From contig OY987303.1 in assembly GCA_963920635.1 (NCBI GenBank), positions 44,701,223-44,765,222 of the forward strand: a DNA stretch of 64,000 nt. Reading direction: 5' to 3'. Positions 1-10,310 of the stretch are shown here, in pieces. Origin of the DNA: Pseudeuparius sepicola (lineage: Eukaryota; Arthropoda; Insecta; Coleoptera; Anthribidae). The translations under genes and the position numbers were made by a program. Each line of letters opens with the position of its first letter. The first letter of the stretch is position 1. The notes beneath the pieces were generated by a model. That model was not told the DNA's origin, made no database searches, and saw only the letters and a list, made by a program, of their open reading frames with translations.

Positions 1-992
1 TCACTTAATACACATTTTCAAAATTGCAAACTTATCGAATGTACCAAACTTATTAATAATGTTAAACCGGAAGAGAGACAGATGCTTATAAAATACAAAC
101 ACGAAGGCAAGACAAATCATCGCGGAATCGACGAAACTTATAAATTTTTAAAACAAAATTACTATTGGAAATCTCAAAAATCCGATATTTCTAAGTACAT
201 AAATCAATGCGAAATATGTGAACGGTCAAAATACAATAGAAGACCTCCTAATGAACCCCTAGTTTTGACTCAAACCCCTTCTAGGCCTTTCGAAATATTA
301 CATATTGACACATTTATTACAGGAAAATATAAATTTCTAACTTTAATAGACAAATTTTCGAAATTTGCTCAAGCTTTACCATACTTTGGAACAGCAATAT
401 CGGCCTGCCAACAACTAGTTCATTTCTTTTCATTCCACGGAATTCCAAAGCTAATTGTTTGTGATAACGGCTCAGAATTTAAAAACGACGTTTTAGACGA
501 CTTATTGAAAACTCATAATATAAACGTACATTTCACCACCCCCGTCATCATGAATCAAACTCCCCAATAGAAAGACTACATTCAACCCTAATTGAGCACC
601 TTCAAATTCTTAGAGAAAAGGACAAAACATCTGATATACCGACCTTAATGACATACGCAATAATAGCTTACAATAGCACAATTCATTCTCATACTAATCA
701 CACGCCTTTTGAAATAATCTCAGGTCATACAGACTCTCGCGATCCGATGTCACTTATACCCGCTCAAGTTTTCACGGAATATGTTAACAATCATCAGAAT
801 AACACGAAAGCGCTTTATGATAAAATTCATTCCGACTGTGTTGACAAAAAGGAAAATATAATTAACAAGCGAAACAGTAGTAAGACAGCACAGCGGCTGA
901 AATTAGAGTAGGCACTCAGGTTTTTAAACAAGTGGATCCGAGGTCAGCGAAATTAAAATCCAAATTTACTGGCCCCTATTTAGTTAAAACTT
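1..992 (+). pseudogene. Gypsy/errantivirus-type integrase, broken
   Basis: This is the 3' part of a retroviral-type pol gene, open from the first base, so the element continues to the left of the window. The integrase would insert reverse-transcribed DNA into the host genome. An H-H-C-C zinc-binding domain (the pair CEIC is clear) precedes a DDE core with HIDTF and CDNGSEF. A single-base shift near 545 moves the catalytic-Glu segment (ERLHSTL) to another frame. The 648-911 stretch continues the integrase, a TAG stop interrupts it at 909, and a GPY/F-type motif (FTGPYLV) follows near 965. The env relic downstream supports an errantivirus origin. It is non-functional as it stands. Confidence 0.85.
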
Positions 993-1104
993 AATTACAA
1001 AACCCAAAAACAAACAAGACGGAGATTACACACAAAAACGAGACTAAAATAAAACACGTTCTTACAGATGGACCTAGACCATCGACGCAACCGACACAAA
1101 CTTC

Positions 1105-2185
1105 CATAACCTCAACTCCTATCCCGGACTCTTCCCATACAAGTTAGGAACGACACAAATTGTATCTAATCACTGGCCACTTGTTCAAGTATACGACTTA
1201 GCCCCAGTAGTTTCAAGATATTTAGAAATAAAAAATCAAGTGTATAAGCTTAATAATGATATTAAAAGTAAAATTGGACACTATGGTGACGAATACAATA
1301 ATTCATTTTCATATTTGTTTGCATTAGAAAAGCAGATCGATTTACAAATAAATCAAATAAATCCTATTCAAAATGTAACTAGACAGAAAAGAGGCTTACT
1401 TAATCCTTTGGGATCTCTCATTAAATGTATTACAGGAAATTTAGATCAAGAAGATAGCCAAAGATATGACATGCAGATAAAAAACTTACAAGAAAATGAA
1501 AACAAATTAAAGGATGTTGCCTTAAGTCAAATTACATTATTAAAATCTACCATTAAGAAATTTGAGGAAACAGTGAGAAACATAACTCACAACCAAAAAC
1601 AAATTGAATTTAAAATTAATCAAATACGAGAAGCTCTCGAGAAATTCGCTCAAGCCCAATGACTTCAATTATTTTCAAATTCATATTTTGATTCATCAAC
1701 TTACTAATATATACCAAAATATCTACAATATATTTGATAGAATGGAAGTAGCAGTTTCTTTTGCAAAATTGAATACTTTACATAACTCAATCATAAATCC
1801 TATAGACTTGTTATTAGAAATAAAAGAATCTGAAAAATATTTAAAGTTAGGCAAAGTGCCTCTTTCACCAACTATTGATAATATTTTGAATTTCGAAAAA
1901 TTTATTGAAATTAAAAGCTACTAAGAAGAGTTCAGTATCACATTTATTTTAGAAATACCCTTGGTTGAATCAGAGTTATACCAATATTACAAAAACCTAC
2001 CATTAACAATCCCAAAAAATAATGAACCCGATTTTTACTTTTGCCTACCTTATAAACCATTCCTTGCACTTAACAATGAAAAGTATGTTTCCATGGACAA
2101 AATCTGCAAGAAAATTAAAGAAACCAAGTACATTTGTGAAGAAGTTAGTCCTACGCATGTTGATGATGACGCTCCTTTCGGTTAG
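1105..2185 (+). pseudogene. Errantivirus envelope-like gene, degraded
   Basis: This is a relic of a baculovirus-F-like envelope gene, as carried by gypsy-type insect errantiviruses. The first frame (about 1105-1662) contains a furin-type site, RQKR, followed by the conserved GLLNPLGS fusion-peptide start and a helical stretch. Frame changes near 1640 and 1925 shift the rest into 1604-1924 and 1961-2185. The last part is cysteine-containing. No C-terminal membrane anchor is visible before the sequence runs into the foldback region at about 2186. The env follows the integrase on the same strand, as in errantiviruses. It is dead: multiple frameshifts and a truncated end. Confidence 0.8.
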
Positions 2186-2613
2186 CGCAACCGAGTGCGC
2201 TAATCGTATAGGAAACCGAGGCGATACCTATGCTTTCCGTCTCCTATACGGCTAGCGCAACCAAGTGCCCTAATCGTGTAGGAAACGGATGCGAGACCTG
2301 CATCTCCGTTCCCAAAAAGGGGTTAGAGCACCATATGCAAAAATTATTATCGCTCTGCGACATGCGCGTTTGCGTACCCTGGACTAAATTCAGAATTTAC
2401 TTTGAAATCTGGCTGTTGGTGTTGATTGAGAATTGCCGCGTGCGACGTGGAAAATTAGCCTGAAAACTACTTTGGAATTCTTACACAAAAATCTCTACCT
2501 TCCCTTAAAAATGTAATAAAATGTTGTATTACACAGAGCCGGACTAGTTTGTTGCAAATTAAGTAATGTCGATCCTTCGTAAGTAGGCCACTGGCATCCC
2601 CACAAGGCTAGTA

Positions 2614-3084
2614 TACGAGGGTCGATCAATAACTATGTTTAACGACAGGTGGTGTTGCTGAGGGAATTTGACATTACCGTCCTGTACTGTCATCTGTTAA
2701 ACCACACCATACTAAATTTCAGACTCATTTATAGGTTGCTTTTTATTTGACAGATATTCTATCTTACCTGTTTCGTGTCTTTCGATAAAATGGAAAAAGA
2801 GCAATATCGATCAGAAATTCGCTTTTTATTTTTGGACGGAAAACATGCGAAGAAATAAATGCGAAGTTCACCGTCACCATATTGGTTTAATAAATTCAAA
2901 CGTGGTCAAATTTTATTGAGAGACACGAAACACGTATTGACTGTCATATAAAAACTAACCTCTGAATCAGTCTGAAATTTAGTATGATGTGGTTTGACAG
3001 ATGACAGTACACGACGGTAATGTCAAATTCCCTCAGCATCGTCACCTGTCGTCAAACACGGGTACTTATTGGTCGATCCTCGTA
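2614..3084 (+). mobile_element. Mariner-derived non-autonomous element
   Basis: A 470-bp element flanked by TA dinucleotides (2612-2613 and 3083-3084). Its terminal inverted repeats are unusually long: about 178 bp, 2614-2791 against 2908-3084. Between them lies the start of a mariner transposase, with an ATG at 2790 followed by MEKEQYRSEIRFLFLDGK, a recognisable mariner N-terminus. It breaks off after a frame change, with a trace (YWFNKFKRGQ) of the next helix-turn-helix. An internally deleted mariner copy is the simplest reading. It cannot encode an active enzyme. Confidence 0.75.
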
Positions 3085-3119
3085 CTACCATAATTTGGCA
3101 CTCCAGTTAGGCCTAACGA

Positions 3120-4245
3120 CTACCAAGTTTGGCTCCGATTTATTAATTTACAGAAAAGTTATTCAAAATCTCCGATATTTTTCTGGAAATTTCAACACCC
3201 TGCAGGGTAGAGGAATAATATAAAAAAATACAGATCAATATTCTGAACAACGAGTGAGTACAGTCATGACTTTTTGCATTTTTTATTGTGTTGAGAAAAA
3301 TATCTGCACTTAATGCTCTTTTCTTCTTATTTATAGGTAAGTACCTACTACTATCGCAATTTTTTGTGATTTTTGTTTCTCATTGGTTCATTTAAAAAAT
3401 ATATATATTTGTATATTTCGCCACAGAAAATATATTCAGAGAGGTAGTCCTTAATGCCAGCTGTCAAATGGACTCCAACTTCGAAGCTTAATATTTTCCA
3501 AATGCATTGGTATTGAGGTCCGCTATTAAATGATGACTAATCTACGAATTGGGAAGATTATATTTTGGGAAAATATCATTTCATAGGAAATGCAATCTGT
3601 TTGTTTTTGGAGTCTGTGGCTGGAGTCCATTTGACTGGTATTGTTAAGGAGAATTCTGTTGTGTTGTGTATATTTTCTGTGATTTCGCCTTACTTGAAAC
3701 CTAAAAACATATCCCAAAAAATCGTCAGGGTGAAAGATGCAAGAAATATATTGTGGATTGTAGATATAACATTTTTAGGTTAATCACAATAAAAAATAAA
3801 TATCTGCTAGAAATAATCTTAGGTAGGAATTTTTTTAAGGGAAGGTAGAGACTTTTGTGTAATAATTCCAAATTAGTTTTCAGGCTAATTCTCAATCGAC
3901 ACCAACAGCCAGATTTCAAAGTAAATTCTGAATTTAGTTCAGGGTACGCAGAGGCGCATGTCGCAGAGACCATAAAATTCTCTACAAAATCATATTTTGA
4001 CTTTTTTCATATCTGTCAGGGTTTCAAGGCAAACACGAGTTTTGTGATGGAATTATTAAAGTTATTTTACTACTGCTAAAGAACACACTTGCAACCAGCT
4101 GTAGGATAACTTAAATAAATAACACATTATTGCAACAAACTAGGACACAACTTATTGTTGTGTTTTAAGTTTGGCTTCGATTTATTCGTGATTTACAGAA
4201 GAGCTATTCAAAATTTTCGATATTTTTCTGGAAATTTAAACATCC
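3120..4245 (+). repeat. Pair of direct repeats of about 78 bp
   Basis: The segment 3123-3200 (starting CCAAGTTTGGCTCCGATTTA) recurs in the same orientation at 4164-4242 with a few differences. Both lie inside the composite foldback region, suggesting duplication or two insertions of the same short repeat. Confidence 0.5.
3423..3681. mobile_element. hAT-like MITE, copy 1 (259 bp)
   Basis: Terminal inverted repeats begin ACAGAAAATATA and end TATATTTTCTGTG. An exact 8-bp target duplication, ATTTCGCC, lies at 3415-3422 and 3682-3689. Subterminal inverted segments with GTCAAATGGACTCCA lie inside both ends. Related copies occur at 34457-34717 and 59997-60260. The 8-bp duplication and CAG-type end point to the hAT superfamily. 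No coding sequence is present. Confidence 0.7.
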
Positions 4246-4530
4246 TGTATCTCAAAAAGGAAACTCTTAAAGAGCTCTGTTGTTCATATAAAGTTTTTTC
4301 TTGGAATCGACCCAAGAATCTTCCCTTGAAATTTTGTGACATAGGTACTTTATTAACACTCTGTATGTACCTACAAAGAAGGTGTACCTAGAAAGCTCAT
4401 TGCAGAGTGATTATTGGCATGTGTGTGCGCTAACCCCTTAGGGAACGGAGATGCAGGTCTCGCATCCATTTCTTACACGATAAGCGCACTCGGTTGCGCT
4501 AGCCGTATAGGACACGGAAAAATGCTTCCC

Positions 4531-4824
4531 GGTTTTGCCGCTATCTTGAAAAAAATTGGAATTGATTTATCTTATTTCTTATAGATCGGAGGAAAAATGT
4601 AAGGACAAAACTTATAGAGCTTAAAATCTGCTTTTTTGCTTCGGGTCGAACTTTCTGTAGTTCTGTAGGCCAAACTTGTTAACACTTGTCTGGCCTGGTA
4701 CTCTCATAGGGGTTTGGCGGGATATCGATTGGTGGTTGGGGCCGGAGCTGCATCCCCACTCCTTTGAAATAGTTATATTGGTGTGTGAGCAACTAAGAGC
4801 AACAGTGTTTCCAACAAACTAAAC
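4531..4824. other. Unassigned stretch before Polinton genes
   Basis: No gene or repeat is recognised here. It probably holds the 5' flank of the first Polinton ORF. A G-rich segment lies near 4700-4765, but no convincing TATA box or terminal repeat is visible. Confidence 0.3.
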
Positions 4825-5093
4825 ATGTCCTTAAATAATTTAAACAAGAATTTGTTGTTGAAAAATCCGATGAACGTTCAATATTTGGAAGTAAATGAAA
4901 AATTTAAGATTCAGAGTTTCAAGAGAATAATACTAAGTATGGTGAAAAGGTGGTTGTTGAATTTGCAGATTTCAAGACCAGTCTGCCCCAGTGGTTTACG
5001 GAAGAATTAACTCAAGAACGAATCGTTGAATTGAATGGGAGCATCAAAAGGTATTTTTTACAAGCTTGGGATCTGTTGGGACCTGAAGAATGA
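4825..5093 (+). pseudogene. Polinton conserved small ORF (copy 1), frameshifted
   Basis: This belongs to a small protein family I recognise from arthropod Polintons, possibly nucleic-acid-binding, with no firm function. It begins at ATG 4825, and the first ~40 residues include a block ending KFKIQSFKRI. A one-base shift near 4932 moves the conserved continuation (NTKYGEKVVVEFADF, then LPQWF) to another frame. That frame ends at TGA 5091-5093 and overlaps the next start codon (ATGA). A second, minus-strand copy lies at about 22157-22340. It is one indel from being open. Confidence 0.65.
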
Positions 5094-5182
5094 GCGAGAG
5101 GCTGCGTCGACATATGGAGGAACTAGAAAAGCTGAAAAGCGTGATTATTATGTATGAGTTAAATAAAAATTCAGAAATTTAA
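5090..5182 (+). CDS. Short charged Polinton protein (30 aa), copy 1
   Basis: A very short ORF starts MSERLRRHMEELEKLK and ends at TAA 5180-5182. Its ATG overlaps the stop of the preceding ORF by four bases. The same protein, 33 residues long, is encoded on the minus strand at 22055-22156, again directly after the same neighbour. Conservation of sequence, overlap and order in two copies is good evidence that this is a real gene. It is a charged, probably helical peptide of unknown function. Confidence 0.6.
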   Translation: MSERLRRHMEELEKLKSVIIMYELNKNSEI

Positions 5183-5319
5183 AATTGTGAATATAAAAAT
5201 ATTATTAGTTTGTGTTTTTTACTACAAAAACCTTTACCAATATTTTCATGCTTAGTTTCAAAAATAAAAATATTTAGTTTTTCTATAAAAGTTGTAGTTA
5301 AGGAGAGAATTCATCAATA

Positions 5320-6517
5320 ATGTCGCTGCTGTTCACTCTACACGGATTTACTTCCACACTGTCTATTGACTTTAATATTCCTATACATTTAGAATCAGAT
5401 TTTGAGTATGGTGTGGCACTGATAGGATTTCACACGTACAAAAGCATACACGATATAGATGTTGGAGTCAACAAATTTTATTATATAAACGTTGATGGAT
5501 ATCGAAAATGTTTAGTGATTCCCACAGGTTCATATGAAATTGAGGCCCTAGAAGAGTGAGAGTGGCGCTTTAAGAAAATAGGAATCTGATCAGAAAAATC
5601 TAATTTCAATAAAAGCCAGTTACAAGTACCTACTTTGAGTGTGAAATTTACAGTGATAATAGACCGTCAGATAGTGACAGACTTAGGTGTCCCATTGTCT
5701 CATACAAGCCTCGAAAAGGGTTGAAAAGTACATCGATGTTGAGTAAAATGAAGGGAAATTTACGAGTGGCCCCTGGGGATAACATATGGAAAATTGAAAA
5801 AAAAACTGTTAAATTTTCCGACCCCTAGATGTACTTATTCATTCGCGCCACTCATGCCAATGTGGTTTTCGGGCTAGTGGCAATGTACGTTTTCGTACTT
5901 TCGATGAGCTTGTGTGGAAAAATCGGTCAAAATCTCGATTTTTCTTTACAAGATTACGCCCTTATTTCAACCCTTTAGCCACCTGCAACACTCAAGCCTT
6001 TGGTTTTCCGACGCCAGGCTCCTTTAATTTATCATTTAATGAATGAATGAATTGTGAAAAATGAAAAATCGAATTTTCCATATGTAATCCTCAGGGGCCA
6101 CTCGTAAATTTCCCTTCATTCTACTTAACATCGATGTACTTTTCAACCCTCTTCGAAGCTTTTAAGCGAAAATGGGACACCTAAATCTATCACTATCTGA
6201 CATTCTATAAATATTCATTGGATTTTTCTCCTAGTCTATTAAAGTCTGGTCAATTGGATACTTCTGATATATCTGTAAACATCGTGAAGGTTAGAACTAT
6301 ACACATAGATTGCAACTATAAAAATCAACTAACTCATACGATTTACGAGTGCGCAGTTAGCAGCGGTCCTGGTTACGCCATAGACGAGTTTCCGAAAAAT
6401 TTGGCGTACATGCCAGTTGCAAATCGTGAGAATAATAATTTAACGGTAACTATTCGCGATTATAACTTTCAACCTGCAGATTTTAGAGGCGAGGAAACAA
6501 TTGTACGGTTGGAGTAG
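5320..6517 (+). pseudogene. Polinton minor-capsid-like protein, split by a MITE
   Basis: The N-terminal part, 5320-5559, starts MSLLFTLHGFTSTLSIDF and includes IPTGSYEIE. The C-terminal part, about 6215-6517, includes the conserved end YNFQPADFRGEETI before a stop at 6515-6517. I recognise both as one protein family found next to the double-jelly-roll major capsid gene in arthropod Polintons, probably a minor capsid or penton-like component. A palindromic element (about 5657-6210) separates the halves, and roughly 50 expected residues around the junction are missing, so this is not a clean insertion. The major capsid-like relic follows at 6770. Confidence 0.7.
5657..6210. mobile_element. Palindromic MITE inside the Polinton capsid gene
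   Basis: Left arm about 5657-5800 and right arm about 6065-6210 are inverted copies; the shared core begins GTCAGATAGTGA and includes TTTACGAGTGGCCCCTG. The centre is non-coding. A target duplication is not obvious. No transposase is present. Confidence 0.65.
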
Positions 6518-6599
6518 AAACATGTGTGAAATTTTTGCTATATAGAAATAATAGATAACCCAGCTCGATCGGAAACGTAAAAAAATGGAAAAGGCAATG

Positions 6600-6697
6600 C
6601 CAAGGTTTTAAAAATTCACTAGCAAAGATTTCACCAAAGAGTGCAGATCGCCCCTCGTGGGAAAATCAACAATTTTTAAAGGCACTTGGCTATGTCC
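6600..6697 (+). pseudogene. Possible tiny Polinton ORF between capsid genes
   Basis: One frame reads PSWENQQFLKALGY, resembling a short conserved tail (N..FLK.LG) encoded just upstream of the major capsid gene in related elements. There is no intact start. The assignment rests on position and a short motif only. Confidence 0.3.
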
Positions 6698-6769
6698 CTA
6701 ACACCTCAAGTGTTTAATGTGTTCATGGCACTCTTACCAATGATGAATCAACGTTTAGAGAAGCTTACC

Positions 6770-7416
6770 TATTAGCCATTTGTAAAGTCATTTAGGAATA
6801 ATGATACTGTGGAAATAACCATTACTCAGGGTGATGCATGGTTGTTGATGTACGATGCATCGATTTTTGTCAAAGGCAACGTGACTAAGAAAACCGGTGC
6901 TGGAGATTGCAAACTGACCAACAATGGTGCTGCATTTCTATTCGATTCCGTTTCTTTTGAACTAAATGGCAAAGAAGTAGAGGTAGTTAGAAATCCAGGA
7001 ATTGTGAGCACGATCAGGTCGTATCTTTGCTATCCTGCTAATGACCTAAAATGTGTGTCAACCGCGAGCTGCGTTGGGGTTGATAAATCTTTCGCTGCTA
7101 ACAATGTTGGAGCATTCAATGTAAAATACCGCTAAAACATCTGTTTGGAATATTCAAAGATTATCAGATGGCAATTTGTGGCAAACAAGCAGTGAGATTA
7201 ATACGAGCTCGAAATGATAACAATGCTTTATTACTTACCCAAGACGCTGCAAGACCAGATCTTGCCATATCTGCAGAAATAACAATTTCCAACATTGAAT
7301 TAAAGGTTAAACATGTTCATCCGAATGATATGATTAGATTAAAAAAAATTTATCGTCCAATAATAATGGTGTTCCGCAAGTGGGAGCTACATGAATTGCC
7401 AAATCTTACACTGTAA
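6770..7416 (+). pseudogene. Polinton major capsid (double jelly-roll) relic
   Basis: The first part, about 6770-7135, contains KKTGAGDCKLTNNGAAFLF, SVSFELNGKEVEV and RNPGIVSTIRSY. A frame change near 7125 is followed by 7168-7416 with LIRARNDNNAL and FRKWELHELPNL. These blocks, in this order, match the major capsid-like protein of arthropod Polintons and adintoviruses. The protein would form the virion shell. The N-terminus is degraded, and the C-terminal portion after ELPNL is missing. Non-functional, but the family assignment is firm. Confidence 0.8.
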
Positions 7417-8700
7417 ACTCTGACTCAAGGTAGGGTCGTGGACGATTCAAGCTGAGTCGTGGACGATTCAAGCTGGGGCTAGACGATGTGCGACACCCTG
7501 TCAGACTATGCCGTAAGGCTGGTGCGTTGGTCTGTAATCCGTTGGTGATTTGCTCACGTACTTGAATGCATGTAAAAGAAAACAACAGAACAGTCTCTTA
7601 AAAAACTGCAGTCGAAAAATCGATGCTTTTACAATGGTAAATACTAAATTACTTAATAAAGTATAAATATAAAAGAATTAACAAAGCAATCAGTACAGAT
7701 TTCGTGAATAAGATTTACATTTACTCAATGTTATAATCTTTCGATGGTTTAAGTGATGTAACTTTGACTTAATTAGATGTCAATGAACTTTAAAAGATAT
7801 TAAATTGACAATAAAATTAAATAAAATTTATAAGTGAAAACCAAAATATGATCAATTATCTTGGCAAGACCTGACTTGATTATTTAAACGGAACAAATTG
7901 GACTTGTACTAAATTACAGAGAAGATAACATTAAATAATACAACGATATGGCGATTTCCCCGTTCAATCTTAAAACATTAGACAAAAAAATAACAGCCAC
8001 GAAGGCTAGATAATAAAAAAGGAACCGTTTTAGAGCCCACGTATATCTCGGGCAACTTAAGGGTTCGGTATAAATAAGTCTGTGCTAATAAAACATAAAT
8101 TTACAACTAAATTATGGCCACAACTCGCAGCGTGTAGCCCACAGAAAAAAGGGTGAACAGGCTTAGGTGAGAGTAGCTTCAAAAAATCGTCCAATGGCGT
8201 TTATTAATAAGAAAATTAATAAAATTAGCTACCTCGCCCAGACTGTGCTCACTGGATCCTCTACGTGGTCCACCTGTCGCAGGTTGCTGTTGAAACTCGG
8301 AAAATGCGTGGAAATAGTCAACCCACACCTCAAGGCACATACCCGGAGAACATGTAAAAAACCGAAACTTATATTAACACAGCGAAAAAGAAATGCCCAC
8401 CGAATACAGAACCACTTAAGCCGTTGCAGATATGACTGAAAAATGAAAAGAATGAAAAGAACAGTTTAGTTCGGATCACGAAAGGAGCTTTGGGCATTAC
8501 TGAGCAAGGTTGGCAATAGCAAAGTCGCCAAACTTTTGCAAAAGTTGGCAGTGATATGTCGTCATAAGGGATTTTGTTGATTTTATTCCATTGTTTTCGT
8601 TCGGGCGTCATTTGAATTTTGAATTTTTGGCGTCGTTTTCGAAATATTATTATTTGATCTGTTTTCGAGTTCGAGTGCTTTCCAATCCATATCAGAGTGT
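7417..8700. other. Unassigned stretch downstream of capsid relic
   Basis: No gene is recognised. A 20-bp unit (GTCGTGGACGATTCAAGCTG) is repeated in tandem at about 7435-7475. An unrecognised 90-codon open frame (8167-8439, +) has no supporting feature. The rest is AT-rich sequence. Confidence 0.4.
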
Positions 8701-8730
8701 TATCTACTAAAATTTTATTTAGGAAGATAA

Positions 8731-10310
8731 TATGGTTTTTTTATTGCCGTGTGCAATAGAGAACACGGAGACGTCTATGCGGTGTTTTCCGCAAGACCCT
8801 CAGATAAGTTGGTCTGTGTGATATAAATAATAACATTTGTGGCAAATAAAATGACAAAATATTTTAGTGTTTGATGTATACAATCTTTTACCAGCATATA
8901 AATTTAATGTATTTAGTTTGTCCATGAATTTTCCTTTGAGTAAAACTAGCAGATTTTTCCCACAATACAATAGGTATTCTAATTATATTTTAGCCAGCTA
9001 AAATATTTTTTCTTCTCCAAGAATGTAAAACTTTTCAATGAAAATCCTCTAACTCAACCAATACTGATTTGTTTTCCTTTTACAGCTTTTTTTTAGCATG
9101 GATAACAGCAATTCAACGCAAAGATTTGCTTAGCCGAATCAAAAATATATCATTATTAACTACAGGGTTTGTGATGCCCACTTTAGTGTCCGAATTTGTG
9201 GGGTTAAGGAATCGGACAACTTTAAAAGGGCTGTGCCCGCTTTATGTTTGGGGCATGCCAAAAGAATTTTTTTGGTATGAAAATATTATATATAATGGAG
9301 TTATGCATTAGTTTAATATTAATATTTATCTCTTAGCGCCAACCGCGTCTGCCCCAAACTTATTATGAAGTGTTCACATCTAAACAAATCAACAGTTGTT
9401 TATTGGTTGAAAAACAAAAACATTTTTCATACAAATTGTATGTCATGTTTCACATTGTATTTCATATAATATAAAATATATTAAATTTTTGCTTTCAAGT
9501 AATAACTGCCTTTCACCACGTGCTGAGGACACGGCCAATTTGTTGTTGTTCGTAGACAAATTGTCCGACAGCTAGAATGGATCCATGTTAAAGCCAGAAA
9601 TCACAAAACCACTGAGGTGTGCCATGCAAGATAGTTCACCACATCATTCATTTTTTCCTGAAGCTCTGATAGTTTTGCAATCTATGAATTTTGTTGCAGA
9701 GAACGGAAAAAGTGTTATACCTCTAACATTAAAAAATTTGATAAAATCTATTAAAGGAATTCAATAAATTTCGAACATTTGCAAAAACCGAGGCGAAGAT
9801 GATACCGATTCAAACAGAAATGAGGAAAATCAATTTGGAAAGTATATCACTTTGATTGAAAGTATAATGAAGAGATATAGACCCGGGCAACAAAAATCAT
9901 TGATTGTCAAAAATCAATAAGCGTCTATTGCGGGATGTGTTGCGAAAAAAATACAGGTGTTTTAGGTCATTGCGTCGCTTGCAACGTTGGCCGAGAATGC
10001 AGAGAATAAGTTTGTTATTTACGACTACATATTTCCTCAGGATTCCTGGATACAATTTTAAATTTTACTTATACCTACGTTTTTAAGGTTTTGACTAAAC
10101 TAATTATCATAATATGCGATGTGTTGCGAAAAAAATACAGGTGTTATAGGTCATTGCGTCGCTTGCAACGTTGGCCGAGAATGCAGAGAATAAGTTTGTT
10201 ATTTACGACTACATATTTCCTCAGGATTCCTGGATACAAGTTTAAATTTTACTTATACCTACGTTTTTAAGGTTTTGACTAAACTAATTATCATAATAGT
10301 TTTTACGTAT
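8731..10310 (+). pseudogene. P-element/THAP9-like transposase relic no. 1
   Basis: Traces of a THAP-domain transposase run in order. Near 8755-8825 is an N-terminal zinc-finger piece with a C residue and MRCFPQDPQISW. After a probable intron, 9096-9250 reads AWITAIQRKDLLSRI. After one frame change, RVCDAHF and KRAVPAL follow, together giving the C2CH/AVP pattern of a THAP domain. A later segment, 9585-9767, reads KPLRCAM and SLKNLIKSIKGIQ, like the insertion domain of P/THAP9 transposases. About 9915-10000 reads SIAGCVAKK, like the C-terminal region. Stops, frameshifts and a 184-bp tandem duplication show it is dead. Confidence 0.6.
9934..10301 (+). repeat. Tandem duplication, two 184-bp units
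   Basis: The unit starting GATGTGTTGCGAAAAAAATA at 9934 recurs at 10118 with very few differences and runs to about 10301. It duplicates the last recognisable coding segment of the P/THAP relic, so it arose after that element inserted. Confidence 0.85.

Larger units (their letters stand above)
2186..4530. repeat. Composite foldback region with long inverted arms
   Basis: Left arm blocks at about 2236-2335 and 2370-2520 reappear as reverse complements at about 4425-4525 and 3835-3975. The outer arm carries a short motif (GGCTAGCGCAACC...AGTGC..TAATCGT) twice at 2182-2290 and again inverted near 4480-4510. Two smaller elements (2614-3084 and 3423-3681) lie between the arms. The region directly abuts the env relic. 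No transposase of its own is seen, so this is probably a non-autonomous foldback enlarged by later insertions. Confidence 0.6.
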
